Below, in pieces: positions 21,373 through 32,676 of a DNA stretch of 64,000 nt. Each line of letters opens with the position of its first letter. Position 1 is the first letter of the stretch. The notes beneath the pieces were generated by a model that had not been told where the DNA came from, did not search any database, and was given only the letters and a program-made list of their open reading frames with translations. Position numbers and translations under genes: made by a program. The DNA is from Pyrenula massariospora (taxonomy: Eukaryota > Ascomycota > Eurotiomycetes > Pyrenulales > Pyrenulaceae): contig JAGFMI010000009.1 in assembly GCA_021030905.1 (NCBI GenBank), positions 1 to 64,000 of the forward strand. The letters are read 5' to 3'.

Positions 21373-24357
21373 CTAACTAGAGCTTGCAGACTCCTGCTCT
21401 CCCCGACGATCAATCGCGTCTCTGCACCGGCTACACAATTCATCAGCACCTTCCTCGAGCCTCGAATGATCAACTGTAAATTGCCAGCATCGAACGCATT
21501 TGCCAATATTTTCGGGCGGAGCATGCACAATAACCTTAACGCTATGCCTATTCGGCAGCTCAACATCCTTTTCGTAGCTCCAGCTCGACTGTGCCGCATA
21601 CCCATCGTTAACCTTCAAATAGGACACCACTGTCATATCCTTGAGAACTGGCTCATATTTCTGTAAGACAGAGGCTGGCTCTGCGTCACTTGGCACTTGC
21701 AGCTGGACGTAGCATCCTACTGAAGAGCCCAGCTTCTTCTCATTCCGGGCCGCTTCTTGAAGCTCCTTTACCGCCTCATTCAGTGTCTGGAGGGTAGGCC
21801 AGATCTGCTCAAACTCCTCATCGAACTTATACGAGTCAAGCGGCTTGAATTGTCTCGTACACGGCGATGACTCTTCCTTCAAGGGACTTGGACTATAATG
21901 CCAGGTTTCCTCTACCAGCAATGGCATCAAAGGCGACAGCATATTTTGCATCTGCACAAGAATGTTGAAAAGAACAGTCTGGACCTGGCGACGGTCCGTA
22001 CTTGTCTTTTCGGAGCAGTAAAGTCGATCCTTGATCGCTTCAATGTAAAACGCTGATAGATTTCCGTTGATCCATCGATTGAAATCTCCTATTGCCTTAT
22101 GGAATTGGTATTGATCTAGAGCCTTAGCTACTCTGTACGATATCTTAGATAGTTGCCAAAGCCCCATCTGGTCAATTGGTCGAAGGTCATCGTATAGTAT
22201 CGCATTTTGCGATGGATCAAAATCTGCTAGCGCGCCGAGGAGTAGCTTGAAGGTAACCCTATATTTATGCAAAACCCCCTGCACGTTAGCAAGCATTGTA
22301 GGGCTCACAACCACGTCCTTTGTAAAGTCGCTGCTTGCCGCCCATAATCGAAGAATATCGGGACCAAACTTGGGATTCAACCCTTTCCGGCCGCTAGGTG
22401 TCGATCCTATAAAGGTCCCTTCAATGATCTCGGCTGGAGAGATCACATTCCCCAAAGATTTGCTCATCTTTTTACCGTTTTGGTCAAGCGTAAAACCATG
22501 CGTGATTAACGATTTATATGGGGCTTGCAGCTCTTGTTCACGTCTCGTAGAAGCAATTCGTGTCAGAAGACTGGATTGAAACCACCCCCGATGCTGATCT
22601 GTGCCTTCAATGTATAGATCTGCCGCCTTTGTATCCATCTGGGTCCAGCTCGTACCACTATCAAACCACACGTCCATTGTATCTGTGCCTCGTCTGAATT
22701 TAGCCGTTGGAATTTGCTCTCTGCAAGTCGGTGCAATCCATGCCGGATCATCTGGTGCATCATTCCACCAAGCATCGATTCCGCGTTTCATTATCACTTG
22801 AATGATATGCTCTATGCTGTCGCTTGTGAGGATAGCCTCATCTGTAGTGTCGTTGAAGATTGCAGGGATTGGTAGGCCCCAAGCTCTTTGCCGCGAAATG
22901 CACCACTCGCTTCGATTTTGTAGGAAGCTCGATAGTCGACTTCTACCGCTCTCCGGATGAAAGGAAACATTCTCAAGGGCTTGCAGAGCCTGTTCTCGGA
23001 CGCTACTAACGTTGGCAAACCACTGTGGAGTAGCTCTCACAATTATGGGTTGTTTCGTTCGCCAGTCATAGGGATATTTATGTTTATACCGTTCAGTCGC
23101 AAGAAGAATGCCTCGCTCACGTAGTGCTTCAACTACCGCCTTATTCCCGTCGCCGAGTACACTTTTGCCGGAAAGATGAGAAAGTGATCGGGGGAGTTCC
23201 TTTGAGTTAAAGCAGCCGTCATCGTCAACAGGGGCACTAGCTTCTACGTGGCCCGTTCGAATCAACGGCAGTAGAGCTTCGTAGTCTTCGAGACCGTGTC
23301 CCGGTGCACAGTGCACAAATCCAGTACCAGTATCCGCCGTCACAAAATCCGCGCTAACAATACGACGCAATGGGCCATGATGTGAAAGAGGGTACTGGTA
23401 GCAAAGCTTGTCTATGAGGGTGATTCCAGCAAAAGCTTCTTCCAACAGCTCCATTTTTTCTTTCAGAAGCTGTTCTAGATACTGTATGCGAGACTCTGCG
23501 ACTAGTAGAAGGCCATGTCTAGACGAACGAACCATCGCGTAATCAATATCCTTATTGAAGGCGACCGCCATATTAGCAGGGATCGTCCATGGGGTCGTAG
23601 TCCAGATCGGAACACTGACGTTTTCGTAAAATTTCTCTCCGTTGACAGAGAACGGAGTGCTCTGATGAATCGGGAATTTTACAACGACTGAGTGGGAGAT
23701 ATGCTCTTCATTATATTCAAGCTCAGCCTCCGCCAGTGCCGTCTTCGAAGAAGGTGACCAGTAGACCGGTTTGTTCTTACGCTGAACAAGGCCCTTTGTG
23801 ACCATCTTCTGGAAGATTTTGAGCTGATCGAGCTCGAACTTTCTGTCCATTGTTGTCCAGGCATTTTCCCAGTCGCCAACGATGCTCCAAGATCTAAATT
23901 CCGACTTTTGCAATTCAACTGCATCCTCAGCAAGCTTTCTTGCTGCTTCTCGAACTTTAATTGGATTTTTGGACAATTTCGCTTCCTGAGTGCCGTCTCG
24001 GTTGGCGTCAAAAGCTTTCAATTCAATGGGCAGGCCGTGACAGTCCCATCCAGGAACATATTGCACCTTTTTTCCCCGACCGATGTTGGTTCGACAGATG
24101 ATGTCTTTCAGGATTTTGTTCAAGGCATGGCCAATGTGAAGTCTGCCGTTTGCATACGGAGGTCCATCGTGCAATGTAAATATTTTGGCGGCAACTCGGG
24201 TTTGCAGCTGCCAGGAGTAGAGGTCATCGGTACATTGTTGGAGAAGTTTTGGACGGATCGCAGGATCAGGTCTCAATGGAAATTCAGATTTGGGCAAAAA
24301 TATAGAGGACGACCACGATTTGGCAGCGGTTTTGGCACCTGCCCTTGTCTGCTGCAT
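21373..24357 (-). CDS. ISM1: Mitochondrial isoleucyl-tRNA synthetase
   Basis: An intronless frame of 994 aa. It charges mitochondrial tRNA-Ile with isoleucine. The class I signatures are clear: HIGH in NGRLHIGHALNK near residue 75, and KMSKS in KKMSKSLGN near 630. The editing (CP1) domain lies between, with TTPWTIPANMAV and GTGFVHCAPGHG. A C-terminal zinc-binding pair, CVRCW near 952 and CSRC near 975, is typical of the bacterial/mitochondrial type. The N-terminus (MQQTRAGAKTAAKSWSSSIF) is basic and Ser-rich, fitting a mitochondrial presequence. Length matches the yeast enzyme (about 1000 aa). The cytosolic enzyme is not in this window. Confidence 0.97.
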   Translation of the reverse strand: MQQTRAGAKTAAKSWSSSIFLPKSEFPLRPDPAIRPKLLQQCTDDLYSWQLQTRVAAKIFTLHDGPPYANGRLHIGHALNKILKDIICRTNIGRGKKVQYVPGWDCHGLPIELKAFDANRDGTQEAKLSKNPIKVREAARKLAEDAVELQKSEFRSWSIVGDWENAWTTMDRKFELDQLKIFQKMVTKGLVQRKNKPVYWSPSSKTALAEAELEYNEEHISHSVVVKFPIHQSTPFSVNGEKFYENVSVPIWTTTPWTIPANMAVAFNKDIDYAMVRSSRHGLLLVAESRIQYLEQLLKEKMELLEEAFAGITLIDKLCYQYPLSHHGPLRRIVSADFVTADTGTGFVHCAPGHGLEDYEALLPLIRTGHVEASAPVDDDGCFNSKELPRSLSHLSGKSVLGDGNKAVVEALRERGILLATERYKHKYPYDWRTKQPIIVRATPQWFANVSSVREQALQALENVSFHPESGRSRLSSFLQNRSEWCISRQRAWGLPIPAIFNDTTDEAILTSDSIEHIIQVIMKRGIDAWWNDAPDDPAWIAPTCREQIPTAKFRRGTDTMDVWFDSGTSWTQMDTKAADLYIEGTDQHRGWFQSSLLTRIASTRREQELQAPYKSLITHGFTLDQNGKKMSKSLGNVISPAEIIEGTFIGSTPSGRKGLNPKFGPDILRLWAASSDFTKDVVVSPTMLANVQGVLHKYRVTFKLLLGALADFDPSQNAILYDDLRPIDQMGLWQLSKISYRVAKALDQYQFHKAIGDFNRWINGNLSAFYIEAIKDRLYCSEKTSTDRRQVQTVLFNILVQMQNMLSPLMPLLVEETWHYSPSPLKEESSPCTRQFKPLDSYKFDEEFEQIWPTLQTLNEAVKELQEAARNEKKLGSSVGCYVQLQVPSDAEPASVLQKYEPVLKDMTVVSYLKVNDGYAAQSSWSYEKDVELPNRHSVKVIVHAPPENIGKCVRCWQFTVDHSRLEEGADELCSRCRDAIDRRGEQESASSS

Positions 24358-24723
24358 GCTACGAAAGTAGCATGTTGATTGCGTAAGACTCTACGTAGGT
24401 CTTCAGCGAGCAAAATATTTCGATGCGGAGCAGCTTGCGGAGCTTTCTCCCCGCCAAGAATCTAGGCTTAGGGACAGAGGTCGTAGCCACCTCTTACGCC
24501 AATTATTAGTCAGTAGGGTAGCCACGACCTCTGCCCCCCAGCGTCGAACCTCCACAATGTTCTCACCAAACATGCAAGCAAGTAAGAAAATAATCACGAG
24601 TAAGCTCGGCACTTAGATCTTGGAACCTTTCAAGAAAGAGTCTCGCCGAATTAATCGTCAAAAACTGGAGGCTTGGGTAGCTATCAGAAAGAGCCTAAGG
24701 CCCAATCTATTCAATTGTCATAT
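24358..24723. other. Spacer with an imperfect inverted repeat
   Basis: Between the ISM1 start and the end of the next gene. It contains two arms, 24475-24491 and 24517-24533, that are reverse complements at 15 of 17 positions and could form a hairpin with a 25-nt loop. No gene was seen. Confidence 0.6.
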
Positions 24724-26321
24724 TCAATAAACTGTGAGGCAGCTAACAGTGTCATTCTTCAGTACCTCAAACAGCAGTCCTGGAAACCCAAAAAGCTCAG
24801 TATTACCCAAGCTCTGCAAGCCATCATCGCCGCTTTTCATAGTCAGCGGATTACTCTCCTCCCACCCGCCTAACAGCTCCACACTACTCTCAGGACTTTC
24901 GCCCCAGCCCCTATTCAGCACCATTCCACGTTGCATCGAAGTCTCTTCCTCTCGTGATGTATAATATCCGTGCCAAACGCGCTTCAGTCGGTCTGAAATC
25001 TCGATAAACGGCATTTCAGAATTGAGCCCGCGCTCAGAAGACTTTCCAGAGCCAGTATCTATGGTCCAGCGGCAGCGGCGATGTCTGTTGAAAGGATACG
25101 ATCCGGGGACATTTGCATGAAGAATTAACTTAGTAACGGTGAGTCCAGATGAGGACGCCGACCTTGGTTCATCAGAATGTCCATGGTTCTTTGACTTCTC
25201 GGGAAATTGAGGCGATCTGCCTGTGTGGTAAGAGATCAGAGCATCAAATCCATGGTGGAAATAGTTGTAGAAGCATTCCGATGTGACAAGGGGTTTGTCT
25301 GCAGACTTTGTGCCTGACGCTTCCCCATCAGAATCATCCGTAAAGCTATGACCAGAAGACCGATCAGTGTCCGCCGACGTCGCTCTCCCCATGGGGGAAG
25401 CACTAGGCTCGCGAGCCGGTCCCGATCCATGTATTGAGATCCTATGATCATTTTTCCGATAGATTGCATCAGGCGGTCCTAATTCGGCCACCATATCTTG
25501 AGGCGTTGTTTGTCCAAGATTAATGTTCAAAGGTGTATTCGTTCGACGAATTAATTCCAGCTGACCCCGGCCATGAATCTTCACTTCTTCTACTTCATCC
25601 GGCACTACTTCCTTGCATCGGCCCGCTGTGAGTGGTAACCTCGGGAATGCAGGTGGCTTTGTGTATAGCTGTGACCGAGCTTCTGGCCACGAGTCACCAG
25701 AGAAGATAGCCATCGATGATGTGGGAGAAGCAGCGGATGATGAGAGAAGTGCCACGAAGTCAACGTCTTCAGAGTAGGCGGAATGCTGCAGAGGAAAGGA
25801 AAAGGCAATGCCTGGATATGAGAGGACGTATGTGCCAGTCTTTTGATCAGACGCTTGCGAAGGAGACAGATATTCCCCAGGGTACGACGGACCAAATTGC
25901 CGGTTGTAGATATGCTTGAAAGGCGGTCCTGCTGCGGTCACAGGCTCTTTTCCAACTCCCTCCTCGTGAGTCTTAGGGCGCCGCACCAGCTCAATGTTTT
26001 TGTAGATCAGCTTGATCTTGGAGAAATCAAGAATTTCAATAAGGCGCAGTCGCTGGTCTGGACCATCAAATCGAAGCCGTAACCCATTTTCTGGAAGATC
26101 CAAAATAACAGGTTGTTGGATCGGTTCCGACGCGGAGTAGGAAAGGTCAAGTATTGGATAGATTTGCGGTTGAGCTTTAAGGCGAGTTACGACATTGTGA
26201 AGGGAGGATCCCAGAGCTACGACCATGTTAGCAGGGTATTTACGCAATCACTTAGGATCGTACAAAGGAAGCCAAGGGCTCTCCCTGGATAAATCACAGC
26301 CGTGGCATGGCTGAGGGACAT
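24724..26321 (-). CDS. UPF0183/PHAF1-like protein
   Basis: Two exons, 26321-26264 and 26216-24724, give 516 aa. The 47-nt intron begins GTACGA and ends GTCGTAG with a GCTAAC branch site. The join gives PGRALGFLSLGSSLHNVVTR, the conserved start of the UPF0183 family (human PHAF1/C16orf70). In animals PHAF1 works with BCAS3 at the forming autophagosome by binding phosphoinositides; the fungal role is untested. Later conserved blocks include LDLPENGLRLRFDGPDQRL, PGIAFSFPL and CFYNYFHHGFDAL. A Ser/Asp-rich insertion (about residues 285-325) is low complexity. Without the short first exon the protein would lack its conserved N-terminus. Confidence 0.88.
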
Positions 26322-26786
26322 TATGTCGGAGCTTGGACATGATGAAAGAGGAAACAAAAAAGACTCCCGTCTTTTGGTGCAGAGAGCGGCGGAAGTTCAC
26401 GGTCGATCCATAGCGCGGGATGGCGGTGATACTGTGAAGGGAAAGCATTTGGTCAAGCGACGATGTCATACGCCAGAGCCGCCCACTAGCCTCGTAGGCA
26501 GACCAAGAACAGGCTAGACCTAATTTGTCTATTTACAGTTGGCTCCACCCTCGCACATGCCTCGTTAAACCGGTGTTCAGTAACATTCCCTCAAAAATGC
26601 GACTATTTAGATTCTTTCGTCAGAAGAGTGTGAATCACACTTCGGAGATCAACTTACACAAAGCGTGCTTTATTGACCACCAAAGAAGCTTACAGTTCAT
26701 GGAAGACCACGCATCATTGACTTTGAACAACTCAAACCCCATATAGTCCAATCTTTCGGCCTAGAAGACGTCGTATTCCATCAGCC

Positions 26787-27148
26787 TTAATCGTTGTCCT
26801 GCTTCCATTCGAACTCTGACGTATGTTAGCATACCCTCATTCTACTTCTCAGCTCACTTACTTTGCCGGCACATCGGGCAGAGACCTTTCGACGCTTCGG
26901 TCTGGATCCAGGTGAGAAGGCAGTGCATATGAAAACTATGACCGCATTTCCCGATAACTAGAAACTTCGTCAGCTTCAACATGCGTCGGACAGTGACATG
27001 ACTTGCGTAGAGTGCAGTCGTCTCCTGGAAATTTGCAGGTCGGACAGGTACCATCGAATTGGACGCGACAGATGCCACAGACTTCGTCTTCAGGCATATC
27101 CCATCGCCATGATGCAACTGCATGCCACTGTTTCAGTTTGACCTTCAT
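26787..27148 (-). CDS. APC11: Anaphase-promoting complex subunit 11 (RING-H2)
   Basis: Three exons, 27148-27007, 26957-26862 and 26815-26787, give 88 aa, the usual length. APC11 is the catalytic RING subunit of the APC/C ubiquitin ligase that drives exit from mitosis. The start MKVKLKQWHAVASWRWD and the zinc ligands CGICRVQFDGTCPTC, CGHSFHMHC and CPMCRQ are all present, and the tail KFEWKQDND comes from the third exon. The first intron (49 nt) begins GCAAGT rather than GT, a GC-AG intron; the frame and conservation of CTLLIGKCGHSFHMHC across the join support it. The second intron is 46 nt with a GCTAAC branch site. Confidence 0.95.
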
Positions 27149-27575
27149 AGTGTGCGTGGAATAGGGAGTAGTGGCGACAGCAGCGCGCGAGAAGTGTTGG
27201 GCGGAGGATGGCTGGCCGTTTGGTGATTGTTTGCGGAAACTTTGGTGCTGGTGAAATTTGAAATTTACCTCGAAGCCCCGTGGGCTCCAAGGTGGAGCAC
27301 GTGATCACACTCGCGCTGGTGAGAAATCAGTGATTTTGGAACATGGTTTCGATATCTGGTGTAGAGCATGCCGTCTTTGCCATGATGATGATTGGCATGG
27401 TCTCCATCGTGTCTCGGCAGACTTGCCTCAGTATGCTTCCCCTTCTTCCCCACCTGCTTAAAGCTCCGCATCAGATAACAAACGCCATGCGCTGCTCGTC
27501 CGCCAGAGCTTTCGGTGTTCTCCCTACATCTTCGCGAGCCTTGTCATCGAAATGATATAGATTTGAAAACCTTCA
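27149..27575. promoter_or_regulatory. Shared APC11/TUM1 promoter region
   Basis: A 427-bp region between divergent starts. Short frames in it look accidental. No specific element was identified. Confidence 0.4.
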
Positions 27576-28589
27576 ATGGCCCCTGTAGCCTTGCGTCCAG
27601 CCTACAGAGCGCGCAACTACCCCGTCCCCATATCCTACCTTCCTCGACGATCGATCACCCTCAACTCATATGTTGTGACACCGAAAGAGCTTGACGCAGC
27701 ATTAAAGAAGAATGTCATATCCAAGATATCAACGGCCCCGAGGGTAATACCTCTCTCTGCAGCCTGGTTCATGCCCAATGACCCGCAAGGACGTACCGGA
27801 CGAGAATCATTTGTGAAGAAGCGTATTCCGACCGCCAGATTCTTTGACATAGACGAGGTGAAAGACCATGACTCTCCATACCCACACATGCTACCAACAA
27901 ATGAAGGTTTTGCCGAGGCAATGAAGAACCTAGGCATACGGAAAGATGATGCAGTAGTTGTCTATGACACGGAAGAGCTAGGGATTTTCTCGGCACCGCG
28001 AGTAGCGTGGACTTTGCGAGTCTTTGGGCATCCTCATGTCCACATACTCAACAACTTCCGTACTTGGGTCAAGGAGGGCTATCCTACGGACTCGGGGGAT
28101 GACATCCCCGCTCCGGAGCCATCCAAATATGCTGTCCCAAGCGTTCGCCCAGATATGGTTGTGAAGTTTGCGGAGATGAAGACCATTGGATATGATCATG
28201 GAAAGGAAGGAGCTGAGGAAGTCCAGATCATGGACGCCCGCTCCAAAGGGAGATGGGAAGGATCCGAGCCAGAGCCTCGACCTGGTCTACGCTCAGGGCA
28301 TATGCCTGGTTCTACAAATGTGCCATTCCAAGAGGTGCTGCATCCAGAAAGTAAATGCCTTCTCCCACCGGAAGAGCTACGAAAGGTCCTAGAATCGAAA
28401 GCGCTAGATCCCAAGAAACCGATGGTGGCGACCTGTGGAACTGGCGTGACGGCTGCAATTCTTGAAGCAGCTTTACACCAGGCAGAATTTGGTCCTCCTG
28501 ACGATAGGAGAGTCTACGACGGAAGCTGGACTGAGTGGGCTTCGAGAGTGTCAGAAAGCAGCAACCTAGTGCGGACCATGAAGAAGTAG
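27576..28589 (+). CDS. TUM1: 3-mercaptopyruvate sulfurtransferase (rhodanese)
   Basis: An intronless frame of 337 aa with two rhodanese domains. The N-terminal domain (about 35-175) has DDAVVVYDTEELGIFSAPRV, with Asp where an active domain has Cys. The C-terminal domain (about 205-330) has the active-site loop ATCGTGVTA with Cys near 287; the CG(S/T)GVTA form is typical of mercaptopyruvate rather than thiosulfate specificity. GHMPGSTNVPF is the CH2 motif. In yeast Tum1 passes sulfur to Uba4/Urm1 for tRNA wobble thiolation. The N-terminus is basic and hydroxylated (ALRPAYRARNYPVPISYLPR), so the protein may enter mitochondria. Confidence 0.93.
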   Translation: MAPVALRPAYRARNYPVPISYLPRRSITLNSYVVTPKELDAALKKNVISKISTAPRVIPLSAAWFMPNDPQGRTGRESFVKKRIPTARFFDIDEVKDHDSPYPHMLPTNEGFAEAMKNLGIRKDDAVVVYDTEELGIFSAPRVAWTLRVFGHPHVHILNNFRTWVKEGYPTDSGDDIPAPEPSKYAVPSVRPDMVVKFAEMKTIGYDHGKEGAEEVQIMDARSKGRWEGSEPEPRPGLRSGHMPGSTNVPFQEVLHPESKCLLPPEELRKVLESKALDPKKPMVATCGTGVTAAILEAALHQAEFGPPDDRRVYDGSWTEWASRVSESSNLVRTMKK

Positions 28590-29982
28590 GCGAGAATTCC
28601 ATAGCAAAGAAGATTGAATAGCGTTCCCATATCTTGGTGCTCTCTTCCTTCGTTCCAACTGTAGGTTTGTGATAGGACAACGTAGATGGCTCGAACGTAG
28701 TGACCCAGCTCGATACTCGAGAATCCGCCTTGTTGTAATGTAGCCTTAAATGTTCTCTATTCAAGCGTTGTGGAAAATGGTACCGATACGCTGTGGTCTT
28801 CCTGCCCCACTGTAATCATCCTAATTACCAAGCTGGAACAATGGACATGGACTTCTTGCCCATAGAGCTCTTTTCGTTGATAAAGTGTTCTGCAGAAATC
28901 TATCAAGACATGTTCCAGGAAGGCAAGAATCGCCCAATCAGCAAAAGAACCGCCGATCTTTACCGTTCAGTGATCCGAGGTGTATCAAAAAATTTGATCT
29001 CCATTATGCAAGCAGCTTGTCAGCTTTCCATAGTGTACAACCTCGCGTCTGTATTTTCACCGCTTCAGCTTCAAGGCTTGCTGTACAAAGAGCAGACCGG
29101 ATTGACTGTCCAGGTATGCCGGAGAGCGTCGGGCGGAGAAGCCGAGCGTAGGGAATGCTTGTGCCCTTGTGCATCAATCGACACAGCTAAGAAGCGAATA
29201 TTTCATTGTGGGATGAGCAGCAAATACGGCTGAAGAATGGGATATCAATCATCTAACGATCGAAAGCATGCAGCAGAATGGATACTTCTAGTACCTCAGA
29301 GGCTCCACCGCCAAGAAGGCATGCATGAAATCGCGGTTCGCATCGTCGGAATGACTTGCCGCATCGTCCGGCGGCTGCACAGGGAACGGACCCCACCCGA
29401 GACCTGTTGCACAGGCAGCGGCAGGATCAGAGTGATTCAAGGAGGTCCCCTGTCGCGCCCATCCCTCCTCCACCACCACCCCCACCGGCTATCGCTATCG
29501 GGCAGTCAACACCACAACAAGCCAGCCGACCACTGGAGCAACAAGACGTGGCGCCAATTGGACAAACAAAGCATCACAGGTGCTCTCCTTGCGTAATCTG
29601 TACCGTCGCAGAGTCAATTCACATCACTTCACCTCACAGCCTCCAACAGAACCCTCCTCCTTCCCTGCCGACTCTTGCGGGTGTCCTTCCGGACCCCAAA
29701 ATCCTTCAGATGTCAGCCTGACATCGTCCTGACATCGCCAGTTGTTATCGAAGGATTACACTACTTTATCCCGCTCCTCTGTGCATGCCCCTCAGAAATA
29801 AGCTCTTTGATCGTTACTCGGGCGCCGACTCTGTGTAACACCAGAGATTCGAGGTCGACAACAACGTCATTGTCGCTGCCTTTGCAGGCCAACGACCCAT
29901 TGCTCGATAGGCGCAAAACTGTAACTGCCTGCACGGCCGCTCACTTTACAGGCGTCAAGTCAACCATATCAATACCGCCGCC
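28590..29982. other. Intergenic, 1.4 kb, no gene accepted
   Basis: A plus-strand frame at 28793-29233 has no domain and no conserved look. The right part (29440-29700) is C-rich and probably 5' leader or promoter of the small membrane protein gene. Confidence 0.45.
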
Positions 29983-30355
29983 ATGGTAGGCGATGCTCAT
30001 TTTCCTCATTTATCTACTCGAGCGACCGTGACTGATAGGAGACACCTTCTAGATCTTTGACCGATCCGTTCTTCATTCGCTCCAGGCCCGGCAATCGACA
30101 TCCGGAAACAACTGCGGCAATTGCTACGATGGTGGAACCCTCGCCGGTGCGATCCTGGGCACATTCTTTGGGACCCTTCTCTTGCTGTGGATGTTCAACG
30201 CCGTCACCAATCGCTCACGAGTAGGAAGAGAGGAGTATGTCGTTGAGCGCAAGCAATATCGTGAGGCTAGAGGGAGGAGACATGGGAGCCGAGGGACCAG
30301 TTACACAACAGACAGCGTCAGACGACCATCTCGGGTGTACTCGAACAAGAGTTGA
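29983..30355 (+). CDS. Small single-span membrane protein
   Basis: Two exons give 101 aa: the first is only the start codon (29983-29985, in the context GCCGCCATGG), the second is 30053-30355. The intron starts directly after ATG (GTAGGC) and ends CTTCTAG. The protein begins MIFDRSVLHSLQARQ, has a Cys pair in GNNCGNCYDGG, then one membrane helix (GAILGTFFGTLLLLWMFNAV, about 38-58) and a basic Arg/Tyr/Ser-rich tail. It resembles small conserved Pezizomycotina proteins of unknown function. The second exon has no usable ATG of its own before the helix, which supports the one-codon exon. Confidence 0.72.
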
Positions 30356-31285
30356 GGAGTGAAAGAGTCAGAGGTCTTGAGCCATATACAGCCGATGACA
30401 GCAGGCTTTTGTACAATACCTTGAGTGTCTCTTGATCAATTCGGACAGAGCACCGTACAAGCATGCTAGATGGTTGGGAAACGGATGGGTCAGCACGTTC
30501 CGGATGGTATTTCATTGTTCGCATTGGCGACTCAGTGGGGAGCGTTCTGGTGTCATGGGGGTTAGCGAAGGCTTGTGCAATCTTGTACGATCATCCAGCC
30601 ATTCTTGTTTGCCATTGTGCCGTCTCTTTTCTCTCGGTTTTCAGGTGTGTTTCATCGGCTGTTTTTAGGCTGCTAGCAAATTTGTTTTGCAGCAGTAAAT
30701 GTGAATTTTTGCATGAGAAATTCACATTGCTCAATGCTTGACTGTAATCGAAGGCGAATGAAGCCATACGTCTTCGCTCGCGATGGTTAAGGCATATGGC
30801 GGATGACTTGTCCTGTTGGTGCACTAAGCAAGTTTGTTCGCTTCAAAGCGGAGCCAACCAGCCACAAACTCCGGAACCGACACTCATTTGTTCGTTGTGG
30901 GGTTCCAACTTCATCAACCACACAACCAGCAATGACCACAGCATTCATGCTCTACTTTGAATCGCTCTTTCAACTAGCTTTACCTGGTCCTGATCGCACT
31001 GACCGGCTCTCGCAAATACCCATTATCGCCTATGTTCATCGTTCTGCGCGATGACGCCCATCCCGAGAAATTCACTCTCCGCCATAACATTTCGTAAGCT
31101 CCGGTGACCTTGTTTGGCTCTTGTGCATTTTCGGAAGACGTTTGCAAAGCACGAGCTCGAATTTACTAACTTCAGCAACAGGCACGCCCAACTCTAGCTG
31201 TGGCTAGTCTCAGGTTCACAGCTACCCCACCACACCTACGTGCCCAAGAGCCTTACACCTGAAATCTTCCTTGTAAAACCCAACG
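30356..31285. other. Intergenic, no gene seen
   Basis: Short overlapping frames only. It probably holds the 3' end of the small membrane protein gene and the promoter of the PIN-domain gene. Confidence 0.45.
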
Positions 31286-32676
31286 ATGGCTTCTCGCAAA
31301 ATTTTCAACTGCGTTGTTGACGATACGGCGCTTACGACAAACATCAGCGAATTAAAGAAATGGGTCTCACAAGGATCTATCTCATTGATTGTACCAGTCT
31401 ACAGTAAGCGTCTATCCTACTAACATGAGCACTTGCGCTAATTCAAGTAGCCCTCGAGCGCCTCCATGTTCTTCAGAAAGACGGATCCCAGATCGGAATC
31501 AATGCGAGGGAGGCTGTAAAGTTCCTCGATCGGATTACTTCTGGTCAAGATACAATTCCCCTTGGTCGTGTCAGCATTCAAGAGCCTGATCAAGAATTCC
31601 ATGAGTGGACCCAGGTCGAAGAGTACCTTCCTGGCCTAGACCATACAGAGCCGACCGCAGATGTAGAATCAGTTCATGCAAATGGAACACTATCAAACGA
31701 GACCGAAGAGAAGGAGGTCCAGCCTCAAGAACAGCCTCGAAGCACAACCGCCCTTTCTCAGATGCTTCTCAGCAAGCTAAATTTTGCGAAGGCACCTGAG
31801 TCAGCGTCACCTAAGTCATCTCCTCCCACGACCCCTGTATCTTCAAATCCCCAGAGCTCCAAGACGAGCCCTGAAGTTCCTTTGTCTTCCCTAGTTAGTC
31901 CGGCTAAGGACAGAGAAAACACCGCTACAAAAGGTAGACAGGCTGATAAGATAGCTGTACCGGATGCAATAAAGCCCTTGATAAGCTTTGTTGTCTGGCT
32001 TTTCAACGAGAAACGAGATAAGGCCCCGGTTCTTACGGAGTACTTGTTCCTCACAAACAATGGAGACAAGGCAAAAGTCGTTCGCAGCTTCGGTATCTCC
32101 GTAAAAAACATCCACCAATTACGGTCAGCTATTCTTGCCGAAGAGCAAGAAATCAAGAATCAGACCCGCTACCGTCAAAAGAACTCTTCCTCTCCGCCCG
32201 AAACTCGAGACCGGAGCTCGACAGGTGCCAAGACACTCTTCAAATATGAGGAAGAGAGTGACGAGGAGGAGGTGGTCTTCAAGCCTCGGACTCGGCCGAA
32301 TAGCGGTGTCAGTTCGCGCGCTGTAAAATCTCATGACAGCCTTCGAGAGAAATCTAGCAATCGCAGAGCCCGCCCTGCATCCACGGGCTTCAGTCCTCAC
32401 ATGAAAGCAGCCGTCGGCACCGAAAAACCTGGGGAAGTCCCAGTTCTTGAAATCGACCCAGACTCCTTCGATCGCGGCTCATCTGGTCGCCCGAGCCAGC
32501 CAATTTTCAATCCAACTGGGGCCCAGGCGAACCATGCTCGTCCACCGTCTCGCGGCTTTTTCAACCCCGCTGGAAATTCCTACGCCAGTCCTCGTGGTAG
32601 TGGGTTTGCACGAGGCATGAACCGTGGCCTCGATCGAGGCTCTTTCCGCGGTCGAGGCAGACTGTTTAATGGCTGA
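31286..32676 (+). CDS. PIN-domain protein with Arg/Gly-rich tail
   Basis: Two exons, 31286-31403 and 31451-32676, give 447 aa; the 47-nt intron (GTAAGC to AAGTAG, branch CTAAC) joins in frame to give LIVPVYTLERLHVLQ. The first 120 residues are PIN-like: NCVVDDTALTTNISELKKWV has the acidic residue of the first strand, and AREAVKFLDRI follows. A Ser/Pro-rich linker precedes a second conserved part (about 230-290, with KPLISFVVWLFNEK). The end carries RG/RGG-type repeats (FARGMNRGLDRGSFRGRGR), usual for RNA binding. The layout recalls Nmd4-type PIN proteins of nonsense-mediated decay, but I cannot confirm orthology or nuclease activity. Confidence 0.8.

Noticed and set aside
28793-29233. Plus-strand open frame of 146 codons
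   Set aside because: No domain, no good start context, and composition like the surrounding non-coding sequence.
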